Assembly: GCA_018971065.1 (NCBI GenBank)
Contig: JAGWVC010000039.1
Coordinates: 1-33,149 of the forward strand
Direction of reading: 5' to 3'
Length of the DNA: 33,149 nt
Origin: Sphingomonadales bacterium
GTDB taxonomy: Bacteria; Pseudomonadota; Alphaproteobacteria; Sphingomonadales; Sphingomonadaceae
In this document: in pieces, positions 8,029-15,441 of the stretch
How positions within the stretch are numbered: position 1 is the first letter of the stretch
Layout: the number at the start of each line of letters is the position of its first letter
Program-made: the position numbers and the translations under genes
Notes under the pieces: model-generated
Database searches by the model: none
Told to the model about the DNA's origin: nothing
Seen by the model: only the letters and a program-made list of their open reading frames with translations

Positions 8029-9009
8029 CTAGGCAAGTTCGACCGACTCCATGATTTCCTTTACCGACGTCGGCATGACGCCGCGCGCGATCAGGTTATC
8101 GAACACCTGCCGCCACCAGTCATACAGCGCGTCCAGATCGCGTTCGTCGCGGACGTAAGGCGTGAAGCCCGGATACAGCGACGGCGAATGGAACGACAGG
8201 ATCAGCACCGGCAGACCTTCGTCCACCGCCACGTCCAGCGCCCGCAGCGCTTCCAGCGCGGTCACGCCTTCCGGGGTCAGCGGAATGCGCTCCAGCAGCC
8301 CGATCTTCGACAGCAGCCCGCGCAGGCGCGGCGTGCGCCACAGCGCCGGATAGAGCCACGGCCCCCACTTCCTGAAGATGCCCGCAAACACGCTGGTCAG
8401 CGGCAGTTCCAGCAGCGATCCGGTTTCCCCCACCCACCACGGATGCAGCGGAAGATCGCGATAGTTCGGCCCGCCGGTGCCGGAATAGTCGAACCGCGCG
8501 CGCGCCGAAGTGTCGATCGCCACCCCCGCCTCGCGCAGCAGCTTCGCGGTGTTCGGCCCGGTGCCATAGCGCCCGGCGCGATAGATGCGCGGCACCTGCC
8601 CGAACGTCTCGATAATCTTGTCGCGCAGCCGGAACAGCTTCTCGCGTTCCAGCTCTACCGGAAGGTTCCCGGCAAAGCTGTTGTATTCATTCACCACTTC
8701 GTCATGCGGCGGGTTGACCCACGGGTGCAACTGGATGCCCACTTCCGCCCGCCCCGCCGCCAGCGCGTCGTTCAGGACGTCGGCGGCCACCGGCGAACAG
8801 GCAATCGGATAGTCCACCAGGTAGACCGGAACGATGCCATAACCCTCGCAGAACTGCTGGAACTTGCGCAGGCGCGGGATCGTATCGACGCGATGTTCGG
8901 TCAGCCCGAACGGCTTGGTCCAGTCGAACTCTTCCTCGGTATCGATGGTCAGCAGGAACCGCTGGCCGGTTCCGGGCCGGAACCGCGCCATCGCCGTGGG
9001 CGCCGGCAT
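8029..9009 (-). CDS. WalW-like polysaccharide deacetylase family protein
   Basis: This 326-residue cytosolic-looking protein starts, in the chosen reading, shortly before the RFLLTIDTEEEFDW strand that opens the NodB-like fold. Further fold landmarks are EVGIQLHPWVNPPH, the RAGRYGTGPNT segment near the middle, and LILSFHSPSLYPG toward the C-terminus, where the His lies in a position used for metal or substrate binding in carbohydrate esterase family 4. The pattern is that of WalW proteins, named from lipopolysaccharide gene clusters; the substrate is not established. No signal peptide is visible. The frame stays open to 9192 but those codons overlap the upstream kinase gene and look non-coding. 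Another start at 8991 is possible. It lies downstream of the kinase gene on the same strand. Confidence 0.78.
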   Translation of the reverse strand: MPAPTAMARFRPGTGQRFLLTIDTEEEFDWTKPFGLTEHRVDTIPRLRKFQQFCEGYGIVPVYLVDYPIACSPVAADVLNDALAAGRAEVGIQLHPWVNPPHDEVVNEYNSFAGNLPVELEREKLFRLRDKIIETFGQVPRIYRAGRYGTGPNTAKLLREAGVAIDTSARARFDYSGTGGPNYRDLPLHPWWVGETGSLLELPLTSVFAGIFRKWGPWLYPALWRTPRLRGLLSKIGLLERIPLTPEGVTALEALRALDVAVDEGLPVLILSFHSPSLYPGFTPYVRDERDLDALYDWWRQVFDNLIARGVMPTSVKEIMESVELA

Positions 9010-9163
9010 GTCGGTAATCCGCTTTTCGACCAAGACCAGAGCGCCCCAATATTCCGTTGCCGCACGACCCGGAAGGAACGGCGACGCCCCTTGCCGTGCC
9101 CGATGATGTAACCTTGCCCTGGCCCGCTGTTCCCGAAGCGGGACGCAACACGCGCGCAGCGGG

Positions 9164-10945
9164 TCAAGCGGCCGGGTTTTCCTTGCGGGCAACCCGGTTT
9201 GCCGCGCTATCGCTATGGGCCAGCGGGGCGCTGGTCAAGAGTGGCACAGACAAGTTAAGCATTTCCTCGTGGCGGTTCAGCGATCCGCCGGCGGCCCGTG
9301 CCTCGATCCGCGCCAGCCGCAAGGCGAATCCGGTGCCGAACATGCCGGTCAGCGCCGCGCCTTCGCCATTGGTGGCGGCGAACGGCGCCTCGCCGCTGAA
9401 CAGCGCGGCATCGTCCAGCATCGCCAATCCGGCGGGCAGCGACACGATCACCGCCGCGCGCCCGTCGATCCGGGCCAGCGCCACGCCCAGCACATCGCCG
9501 GCCTGCGCCGCCCCGGCTGCCGCCGCCAGCAGGCGCCAGCTCAGCCGTTCGGCTTCTACCGGCGCCATCGCCACCGGCAGTTCTTCGCCCGCGTCCTCGA
9601 TGTGCAGCGCAAAGCCCCGCGCCCCGGCATGAGGCTTGAGCCGCGCCACCGCGCCCCGAACCACTGCCGCAAGGTCGCATTCGCCCGATTCCGGCGCCAT
9701 CGTCCCGGTGCCCAGCCGGGCCAGCCGGTCCAGTTCCTCGAAGCCGGCCAGCATCCGCGCCGCGTCGGCGACGATCACCGCCGACAGCGCGCGATATTCA
9801 TGCGGCGTGGGGCCATAAAGCTGGTGCTGGATGATCTCGGCAAAGCCCTGGATGGCGTTCACCGGGGTGCGCAGCTCGTGCAGCACCTGCCGCAGCGCAT
9901 CGGCCTCGCCCGCAACCGGCGCCGGTTCGGCGGGCACCCCCGTAGCCACGCGCCGCAGCCGTCCGAAATAGCCGCCGAAGCGCCCGTCGCCGGTTTCGAA
10001 TCGCGGCATCGCGTCGATTCGCCAGGCGCCCGCCACCGCCGCTGCCCCGCGCAGCACGATGGTCTCGCCGCGCACCGGCTGCCGCCGTCGCATCGCGTCG
10101 CGCAAGGCCGCGAACGCGGTCAGGTCGGTTCCGGCCAGCATCGGCGCCAGCATCCGCTCGGCCCAGTCGATCCGGCCCTGGACGTCGGTGGTGAAATCTA
10201 TCGACATGGCCCGCGCCGGTCCTTCGCGCGGCGTATCGCCCAACGGCAGTTGCGGCAGTTCGCCCGGCGCGACGCCGGCTTGCGCCTCGCTGTCACGCGC
10301 GCGGCGGAATGCCTCGATGCGCTCGACGATCGCACCGATCCCGCTGACCGGAGCAATGGCGGTGGCCGGGGCAGGGGCAGGGGCAGGGGAAGGCTTGGCG
10401 GGAAACGGCACGACCGGTGCCATAACCGGTTCCGGCTCGACTGCAATCTCCCTAACCGAAACGGCGCTGACCGGCGCGGCGCTGTCAGGCGTGCCGGGCG
10501 CAGGCGTGCCGGGCAGGGCGGCATCGCCGATCCCCAATCGCGCCATCAGTGCGCGCACTGGCCCGGAATGGTCGTTGCGCACCCGCAGGATGCCGCGCGC
10601 GCCCGCGGGCAGCGCCGGGATCAGGTCCAGCCACTGCGTTTCCGCAAGATCGGCCGCCCGCACCGCCGCAGCCGCCACCACCGGTTCCGCGCAGGCCAGC
10701 GCCGCCACCAGCCGGGGCGACCGCAGCCGCAGGCCGGGCATCCCCAGCGCCGCCGCGCGCTCGTCCGCAGGCAGTGCGCGCGACAGTTCGGCCAGCTTGA
10801 CGTGGGCCTGGTCCAGCAGTTCCCCGCGCGCTTCCGCAGGGCTGGTTCCCAGCAGGTCGATCAGTTGCTGGAACTGGATGCGTGCCACCGACGCACTGGT
10901 GCCGCTGATGCGCAACACAGTGGCAAGGCGGTCATCGTAACGCAT
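9164..10945 (-). CDS. Sensor histidine kinase-like protein with degenerate ATPase domain
   Basis: The 593-residue product, with start chosen at MRYDDRLATVL, has an N-terminal helical region and a Pro/Ala linker (about 140-200). A PAS-like segment follows (FTTDVQGRIDWAERMLAPMLAG, about 251-272), then a good HisKA dimerisation domain with H-box LHELRTPVNAIQGFAEII (phospho-acceptor His356). The C-terminal third has the order of a HATPase_c domain and retains a GTGFALRLARIEARAAGGSL box. A recognisable N-box Asn and the usual DxGxG box are lacking, so ATP binding may be lost or altered. There are no transmembrane segments, implying a cytosolic sensor or scaffold. A TTG start at 11083 would add 46 residues of low plausibility. 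No response regulator adjoins. Confidence 0.8.
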   Translation of the reverse strand: MRYDDRLATVLRISGTSASVARIQFQQLIDLLGTSPAEARGELLDQAHVKLAELSRALPADERAAALGMPGLRLRSPRLVAALACAEPVVAAAAVRAADLAETQWLDLIPALPAGARGILRVRNDHSGPVRALMARLGIGDAALPGTPAPGTPDSAAPVSAVSVREIAVEPEPVMAPVVPFPAKPSPAPAPAPATAIAPVSGIGAIVERIEAFRRARDSEAQAGVAPGELPQLPLGDTPREGPARAMSIDFTTDVQGRIDWAERMLAPMLAGTDLTAFAALRDAMRRRQPVRGETIVLRGAAAVAGAWRIDAMPRFETGDGRFGGYFGRLRRVATGVPAEPAPVAGEADALRQVLHELRTPVNAIQGFAEIIQHQLYGPTPHEYRALSAVIVADAARMLAGFEELDRLARLGTGTMAPESGECDLAAVVRGAVARLKPHAGARGFALHIEDAGEELPVAMAPVEAERLSWRLLAAAAGAAQAGDVLGVALARIDGRAAVIVSLPAGLAMLDDAALFSGEAPFAATNGEGAALTGMFGTGFALRLARIEARAAGGSLNRHEEMLNLSVPLLTSAPLAHSDSAANRVARKENPAA

Positions 10946-11215
10946 CGTGCAGGCGGCGGCCTCAATGTTGCCCGGCGGCGCCCCCCGCGCAAAAGCAGGG
11001 AATCCGACCGGTTCGCCCGGGCTGATTACCAGCTTTGCCCGCGCACGAAAGCCTCCATCCAGATGCGTTGCAAAGCGGGACAATTGCGTCCATAAACAAT
11101 AATATTAGCATCGAGCGCAGTCAGCCGGGCGATAATGTCGCACCGTCAGGCTTGTGCCCGTGCCCCACGAACGCCCGCTTGCGGGCCTGCAAGAGTCCGG
11201 TTTCAGGGGATAACA

Positions 11216-11683
11216 ATGGCAAACCTCGACCAGATTGACCGGCACCTGCTGGCTGAACTCCAGGCAGAAGGCCGCGTCACCAACGTCGAACTGGCGCAGC
11301 GCGTCGGGCTGACCGCCCCGCCGTGCCTGCGCCGGGTGCGCGCGCTGGAAGAGGCGGGGGTGATTCGCGGCTATCACGCCGATCTCGATCCGGCCCGGCT
11401 GGGCTTTGCCATAACCGTGTTCGCGCTGGTCAGCCTGAAGAGCCAGGCCGAGGAATCGCTCCGCCAGTTCGAGGATCACGTCCGCCTGCTGCCCGAAGTG
11501 CGCGAATGCCACATGCTCAATGGCGAGATCGACTTCATCCTCAAGATCGTCAGCCGCGACCTGCAAAGCTTCCAGGAATTCCTCACCAGCAAACTCACGC
11601 CCGCGCCCAACGTTGCCAGCGTCAAGACCTCGCTGACCATCCGCACCGCGAAGCAGATTCCGGGCGTGCCGCTGGAAGATTGA
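11216..11683 (+). CDS. Lrp/AsnC family transcriptional regulator
   Basis: The 155-residue product is a leucine-responsive/asparagine-type regulator. The N-terminal AsnC helix-turn-helix reads LDQIDRHLLAELQAEGRVTNVELAQRVGL, followed by the PPCLRRVRALEEAGVIRGYHADLDP hinge. The C-terminal RAM domain (about residues 65-145, VRECHMLNGEIDFILKIVSRDL) binds small ligands, usually amino acids, and builds octamers. Length is normal for the family. The ATG is preceded by AGGGGAT, a good ribosome-binding site; an upstream in-frame ATG at 11135 is unlikely. The gene is divergent from the histidine kinase and is followed immediately by a strong hairpin. Its regulon cannot be inferred from the window; divergent neighbours of Lrp-type genes are common targets. 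Confidence 0.93.
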   Translation: MANLDQIDRHLLAELQAEGRVTNVELAQRVGLTAPPCLRRVRALEEAGVIRGYHADLDPARLGFAITVFALVSLKSQAEESLRQFEDHVRLLPEVRECHMLNGEIDFILKIVSRDLQSFQEFLTSKLTPAPNVASVKTSLTIRTAKQIPGVPLED

Positions 11684-11724
11684 CCGAAAATGCCCGGCGA
11701 ACCGACGCCGCCGGGCATTTTCGG
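11684..11724. terminator. Bidirectional terminator between the Lrp gene and pilin 1
   Basis: A perfect 16-bp inverted repeat (11684-11699 with 11709-11724) with a 9-base loop carries an A-tract on one arm and a T-tract on the other. It directly follows the Lrp stop codon and lies 10 bases beyond the convergent pilin gene, so it can terminate both transcripts. Confidence 0.88.
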
Positions 11725-11733
11725 ACCGCCAAA

Positions 11734-11937
11734 TCAGGCCGCTGCGGCAGCGTTCGCCGAACTCATCGAACTCGATGTCGTGTTGAACGTCGCGTCGATC
11801 TGGTTGGCCAGGCCGTTCATCGCGGTAATGGCCGCCACCGCGATCAGCGCGGCAATCAGGCCATACTCGATGGCGGTTGCCGCCTCGTTCGCGTGCAGCA
11901 GGCGCAAGCCGAAGCGGAGCAGGCGTTTGTTCTTCAT
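11734..11937 (-). CDS. Flp/Fap-type IVb pilin, copy 1
   Basis: This 67-residue prepilin has a short basic leader, then ATAIEYGLIAALIAVAAITAM, the hydrophobic pilin helix, and a Ser/Asn/Ala-rich tail ending SSANAAAAA. The ATAIEYG box is the Flp signature: Glu at +5 and Tyr at +6 relative to prepilin peptidase (TadV/CpaA) cleavage. Here the residue before the cut is Ala19 instead of the usual Gly. The ATG at 11937 is preceded by GGGA at good spacing; another ATG lies 6 bases upstream. Flp pilins polymerise into the tight-adherence pilus used for surface attachment. Copy 2 lies 183 bases upstream on the same strand with a nearly identical tail. No tad/cpa assembly genes are in the window. Confidence 0.92.
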   Translation of the reverse strand: MKNKRLLRFGLRLLHANEAATAIEYGLIAALIAVAAITAMNGLANQIDATFNTTSSSMSSANAAAAA

Positions 11938-12053
11938 GGACATTCCCGTATCAAGGCGTCCCCCGATGGAAATACCTAGATAGGAATACTGAAGAATCCC
12001 TGAATTGCACGCCGCCGCGTTGTGCGAAGGCGCGCAGGTTGCCGGCGTGAGGA

Positions 12054-12079
12054 GCGATGCTTCACCCTGCGGGCATCGC
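12054..12079 (-). terminator. Hairpin between the two pilin genes
   Basis: GCGATGC and GCATCGC (7 bp, 12-base loop) form a stem about 40 bases beyond the end of pilin copy 2. No T-run follows. It may weaken read-through from copy 2 into copy 1 or stabilise the upstream message. Confidence 0.35.
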
Positions 12080-12120
12080 AACGCGGCCGCCGCCGGAAAC
12101 GTCTCGTCTGCTGCGCGGGA

Positions 12121-12324
12121 TCAGGCTGCCGCAGTGGCGTTGGCAGAACTCATCGAACTCGATGTGGTGTTGAAGGTGTTCTTGATCGACCCTTCGAGCC
12201 CATTCATCGAACTGATGGCGCCAACCGCAATAAGCGCCGCAATCAGCCCGTATTCGATAGCGGTGGCGCCATCATTGGCGCGAACAAGCCGGAAGAACCG
12301 GTTCAGGATACGGTTTGCGGACAT
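12121..12324 (-). CDS. Flp/Fap-type IVb pilin, copy 2
   Basis: The 67-residue prepilin is parallel to copy 1. A basic leader MSANRILNRFFRLVRANDG is followed by ATAIEYGLIAALIAVGAISSM, with cleavage expected between Gly19 and Ala20 and Glu at +5. The tail TFNTTSSSMSSANATAAA matches copy 1 at all but one position, whereas the leaders diverge. That points to a gene duplication with the pilus-surface tail under constraint. The start at 12324 has a GAGG ribosome-binding site; the frame is open to 12372 but those codons cover an operator-like palindrome. It would form the shaft of a Tad/Flp pilus if assembly genes occur elsewhere in the genome. Confidence 0.93.
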   Translation of the reverse strand: MSANRILNRFFRLVRANDGATAIEYGLIAALIAVGAISSMNGLEGSIKNTFNTTSSSMSSANATAAA

Positions 12325-12361
12325 GATTACCTCGGCGTTCAGCAATGCGGTACGCCGACAA

Positions 12362-12378
12362 TTATGATGCAATCATAA
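12362..12378. promoter_or_regulatory. Perfect palindrome upstream of pilin copy 2, operator-like
   Basis: TTATGAT-GCA-ATCATAA is a perfect 7-bp inverted repeat 37-54 bases upstream of the pilin copy 2 start, in an AT-rich stretch that should contain its promoter. It could bind a dimeric regulator. No family is assigned. Confidence 0.45.
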
Positions 12379-12441
12379 ACAAAACCTAAATCCATTAGAT
12401 TTTTTGGTCCAGATATGAATTGCTGTGAACCATGACGACAA

Positions 12442-13791
12442 TTACGCTTCGCGCGTCGCCAACCAGTTTTCCAGCCACTTGATCGAATAGTCGCCCTGCA
12501 GAAAATCTCCTTCCGACAGAAGCGCCTGATGCAGCGGGATCGACGTCTTGACCCCTTCCACCACCATCTCCGCCAATGCCCTTCGCAGGCGCATGATGCA
12601 GCCTTCGCGGGTCCGGCCGTAAACGATCAGCTTGGCGATCATCGAATCGTAGTACGGGGGAATACGATATCCGGCATAAAGGCCCGAATCCACGCGGACA
12701 TGCATCCCGCCCGCCGCGTGATAATTCGCAACCAGCCCCGGCGAAGGCGCGAAAGTCCAGGGATCTTCGGCATTTATCCGGCATTCGATGGCATGGCCGG
12801 AAAACACGATGTCCTCCTGCCGCACCGACAGCGGCCGGCCTTCCGCCACCCGGATCTGTTCACGCACCAGATCGACGCCCGTAATCGCCTCGGTAACCGG
12901 ATGCTCCACCTGCAGGCGGGTGTTCATCTCGATGAAGTAGAATTCGCCGGCTTCCCACAGGAACTCGATCGTGCCCGCGCCGCGATAGCCCATGTCGGCC
13001 ATCGCCTTCGCCACGATCCCGCCCATCCGCGCGCGCTCCTCGGGCGTGATCACCGGCGAGGGGGCCTCTTCCAGCACCTTCTGGTGCCGCCGCTGCAACG
13101 AACAGTCACGCTCGCCCAGGTGAATGGCGTTGCCATTGCCGTCGCCGAACACCTGGAACTCGATGTGGCGCGGATTGCCCAGGTACTTCTCGATATAGAC
13201 GGTGTCGTCGCCGAACGCCGCCTTCGCCTCGCTGCCGGCCTGCGCCATCAGCGTCGCCAGGTCCTCCGCGCGCTCGCACACCTTCATGCCGCGCCCGCCG
13301 CCGCCGCTCGCCGCCTTGATGATCACCGGATAGCCGATTTCGGCCGCGATCCGCGCGCCTTCGTCCGGGTCGCTGACGGCGCCGTCGCTGCCCGGCACCA
13401 GCGGCAGCCCCAGCGCGCCGGCGGTCTGCTTCGCTGTCACCTTGTCGCCCATCGTGCGGATGTGCTCGGGCTTCGGCCCGATGAAGGTGATGCCGTGCGC
13501 CTCGACGATCTCGGCAAACCGCGCGTTTTCCGAAAGGAACCCGTATCCCGGGTGAATCGCGTCCGCGCCCGAAATCTCGGCGGCGGAGATGATCGCTGCC
13601 ACGTTCAGGTACGAATCGCGCGCCGCCGGCGGGCCGATACACACCGAATGGTCGGCCAGCCGCACGTGCATGGCATCGGCATCGGCGGTGGAATGCACCG
13701 CCACGGTCTCGATGCCCATTTCGTGCGCGGCGCGATGGATGCGCAGCGCGATCTCGCCGCGGTTGGCGATCAGGATACGGCGAATGGCCAT
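12442..13791 (-). CDS. accC: Acetyl-CoA carboxylase, biotin carboxylase subunit
   Basis: AccC carboxylates the biotin on AccB with ATP and bicarbonate, the first half-reaction of malonyl-CoA synthesis for fatty acids. The 449 residues equal the usual bacterial length. The N-terminal [20 protein letters not shown] biotin-carboxylase domain is followed by the ATP-grasp domain with its glycine-rich [13 protein letters not shown] loop. Then come the catalytic [18 protein letters not shown] block (metal-binding Glu and Asn, bicarbonate Arg) and the biotin-carboxylase C-terminal domain. The start codon lies 10 bases after the accB stop, so the two are co-transcribed in the order aroQ-accB-accC. The protein is cytosolic and normally essential. 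Confidence 0.98.
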   Translation of the reverse strand: MAIRRILIANRGEIALRIHRAAHEMGIETVAVHSTADADAMHVRLADHSVCIGPPAARDSYLNVAAIISAAEISGADAIHPGYGFLSENARFAEIVEAHGITFIGPKPEHIRTMGDKVTAKQTAGALGLPLVPGSDGAVSDPDEGARIAAEIGYPVIIKAASGGGGRGMKVCERAEDLATLMAQAGSEAKAAFGDDTVYIEKYLGNPRHIEFQVFGDGNGNAIHLGERDCSLQRRHQKVLEEAPSPVITPEERARMGGIVAKAMADMGYRGAGTIEFLWEAGEFYFIEMNTRLQVEHPVTEAITGVDLVREQIRVAEGRPLSVRQEDIVFSGHAIECRINAEDPWTFAPSPGLVANYHAAGGMHVRVDSGLYAGYRIPPYYDSMIAKLIVYGRTREGCIMRLRRALAEMVVEGVKTSIPLHQALLSEGDFLQGDYSIKWLENWLATREA

Positions 13792-13801
13792 GCGTCGCGC
13801 C

Positions 13802-14338
13802 TCAGGCGATCACGACAAGCGGCTGGTCGAATTCGACCGGCTGCGCGTTCTCGACCAGGATCGCCGTCACCGTGCCGGCCTTGTTGGCGGTGATCGGGTT
13901 CATCACCTTCATCGCCTCGATGATCAGCAGCGTGTCGCCCACCTTCACGTCCTTGCCGACATGCACGAAGTTCGGCGCGGTCGGTTCGGCGGCCAGATAA
14001 ACGGTGCCCACCATCGGCGATTTCAGCGCATCGACCGGCGGCGCGGCCGGGGCAGGGGCCGCCACCGGCGCGGGTGCCGCAGGCGCAGCCGGTGCTGCCA
14101 TCATCGGATAACCCGCCGGTGCGGCCGGCAGCGGCATTGCTGGAATCTGAGCAGGCATCTGGGCCGCCACGTTCTTTGCCACGCGGATCTTGCGGCCGCC
14201 GTCGGCCACCTCGATTTCGGTCAGCCCGGTCTCGGCCAGCAATTCGGCCAGTTCGCGCACCAGCGCGCCATCGACGTTCATCGCGGCCCTGTCGTTCGAA
14301 CGTTCAGCCCGTTCCTGCGTACCCGTGGTTTCGGTCAT
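13802..14338 (-). CDS. accB: Acetyl-CoA carboxylase, biotin carboxyl carrier protein
   Basis: AccB (178 residues) carries biotin and shuttles the carboxyl group from AccC to the carboxyltransferase. An N-terminal domain (about 20-60) is followed by a flexible Ala/Pro-rich linker (about 60-100) and the C-terminal biotinyl domain. The modification site is EAMKVMN with Lys144. The loop [16 protein letters not shown] matches the protruding thumb of bacterial AccB proteins. The ATG at 14338 is preceded by AAAGGAGTT, an ideal ribosome-binding site, which rules out the longer frame to 14401. The gene lies between aroQ (93 bases upstream) and accC (10 bases downstream), an arrangement seen in many proteobacteria. 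Confidence 0.97.
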   Translation of the reverse strand: MTETTGTQERAERSNDRAAMNVDGALVRELAELLAETGLTEIEVADGGRKIRVAKNVAAQMPAQIPAMPLPAAPAGYPMMAAPAAPAAPAPVAAPAPAAPPVDALKSPMVGTVYLAAEPTAPNFVHVGKDVKVGDTLLIIEAMKVMNPITANKAGTVTAILVENAQPVEFDQPLVVIA

Positions 14339-14431
14339 GCCAACTCCTTTTGGCGCGCCCGTATCGCTGGGGCGATGCGGCTGCAACCCCCGACTAACCA
14401 ATTTTCCGTGGAAGTCATGTCTATTCGGCTG

Positions 14432-14869
14432 TCAAAGCCCGGCTGCGGCCTCCAGCGCCAGCAGATAGCTGGCCGCGCCGAACCCGGCGATCGTGCCCTT
14501 GGCGGCCATCCCGACATAGCTCTTGTGCCGGAATTCCTCGCGCGTGTGCGGGTTGGACAGGTGAACCTCGATCACCGGCACCGATATCGCCTTGATCGCG
14601 TCGTACAGCGCCACGCTGGTGTGGGTATAGGCACCGGCATTCAGCAGCACGGCGGTGGCATCGGCATCGTCGGCCTCATGCAGCCAGTCCACCAGTTCGC
14701 CCTCGTGGTTCGACTGGCAGAATTCGATCGTCATCCCCAGTTCCTCGGCCCGCGCCGATACCCGCGCCGCGATCGTGTCCAGCGTATCGGTGCCATAGAT
14801 GCCCGGCTCACGGGTGCCCAGCCGGTTCAGGTTCGGCCCGTTGACCACATAGACCACATTGCCCGCCAT
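14432..14869 (-). CDS. aroQ: Type II 3-dehydroquinate dehydratase
   Basis: AroQ converts 3-dehydroquinate to 3-dehydroshikimate in the shikimate pathway for aromatic amino acids. The 145-residue length is standard for the dodecameric type II enzyme. Family motifs are NGPNLNRLGTREPGIYG near the N-terminus (catalytic Arg20 and Tyr25), NHEGELVDWLHEA, LNAGAYTHTSVALYDA, and HLSNPHTREEFRHKSY with the general-acid His. The ATG at 14869 was chosen because the motif begins a few residues later; the 26 codons upstream have no recognisable content. Linkage of aroQ to accB and accC on one strand is a common proteobacterial arrangement. Confidence 0.97.
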   Translation of the reverse strand: MAGNVVYVVNGPNLNRLGTREPGIYGTDTLDTIAARVSARAEELGMTIEFCQSNHEGELVDWLHEADDADATAVLLNAGAYTHTSVALYDAIKAISVPVIEVHLSNPHTREEFRHKSYVGMAAKGTIAGFGAASYLLALEAAAGL

Positions 14870-14961
14870 CCGCTTGCCCCGCGCTGTTTCGTCCACACTG
14901 CCATAACCGGCCAGCCACGCAGGGCAAGCGCGAACGGCGCGGGGCAAGCATCAACGGCGCG

Positions 14962-15375
14962 CTACTTGTCCGAACCCGCCACTTTCCCCCACTGCCGCGC
15001 GGCGGTGTAGCCCAGGTAGCCGGTGCCGAACAACGCGTAGAGCGGCTCGGGAATCCCGCTCAGGTAGGCGTTCATGCCCCGGCCGATCGCGCCTGCCACC
15101 TCGGGCCGGAACGCCGCCACCAGCCCCATTGGCAGTGCCCACAGGATCATCACGTACATCACGTAAAGAAAGCTCGGCCGCGCCCGGCTGGTCCACGGAT
15201 CGCGCGAATCCGCCTCGGCAACGATCGCCGAAAGCTGGGTCTGCAAGAGTTGCAGTTCCTGCGATCCCTGCATCTGCAGCAGTTGCAGCTTTGCGGCGTC
15301 GCGCTGGGCCTTGTCGGGAATGATCCGGTCCAGGATCGAGGTGATCGGCCCGATCAGGGCTTCGAAAATTGGCAT
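14962..15375 (-). CDS. Holin-like protein of the gene-transfer-agent 3TM family (orphan)
   Basis: The 137-residue protein has an N-terminal amphipathic segment, a Gln/Leu-rich helix (about 24-52), the segment DPWTSRARPSFLYVMYVMILWALPMG (about 60-85) starting a transmembrane helix, and a second hydrophobic segment near PEPLYALFGTGYLGYTAARQW. This matches my memory of the Pfam family called holin of 3TMs for gene-transfer release. Such proteins are proposed to make membrane lesions that let gene-transfer-agent particles out. No capsid, portal or lysozyme gene is nearby, so the gene is an orphan upstream of the aroQ operon on the same strand. The start has a perfect AGGAGG ribosome-binding site that lies inside a hairpin arm. 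Confidence 0.72.
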   Translation of the reverse strand: MPIFEALIGPITSILDRIIPDKAQRDAAKLQLLQMQGSQELQLLQTQLSAIVAEADSRDPWTSRARPSFLYVMYVMILWALPMGLVAAFRPEVAGAIGRGMNAYLSGIPEPLYALFGTGYLGYTAARQWGKVAGSDK

Positions 15376-15380
15376 CGTCC

Positions 15381-15400
15381 GCCTCCTTGGTTTTGGAGGC
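15381..15400 (-). promoter_or_regulatory. Shine-Dalgarno-masking hairpin ahead of the holin-like gene
   Basis: In the minus-strand mRNA, GCCTCC-AAAACCAA-GGAGGC forms a perfect 6-bp stem of mostly G-C pairs. Its 3' arm is the AGGAGG ribosome-binding site, 5 bases before the ATG at 15375. Folding would hide the site and lower translation. Confidence 0.6.
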
Positions 15401-15441
15401 GGAGTTAGATAACCACAGCGGCTCGTGTAGGACAGTGAAAA

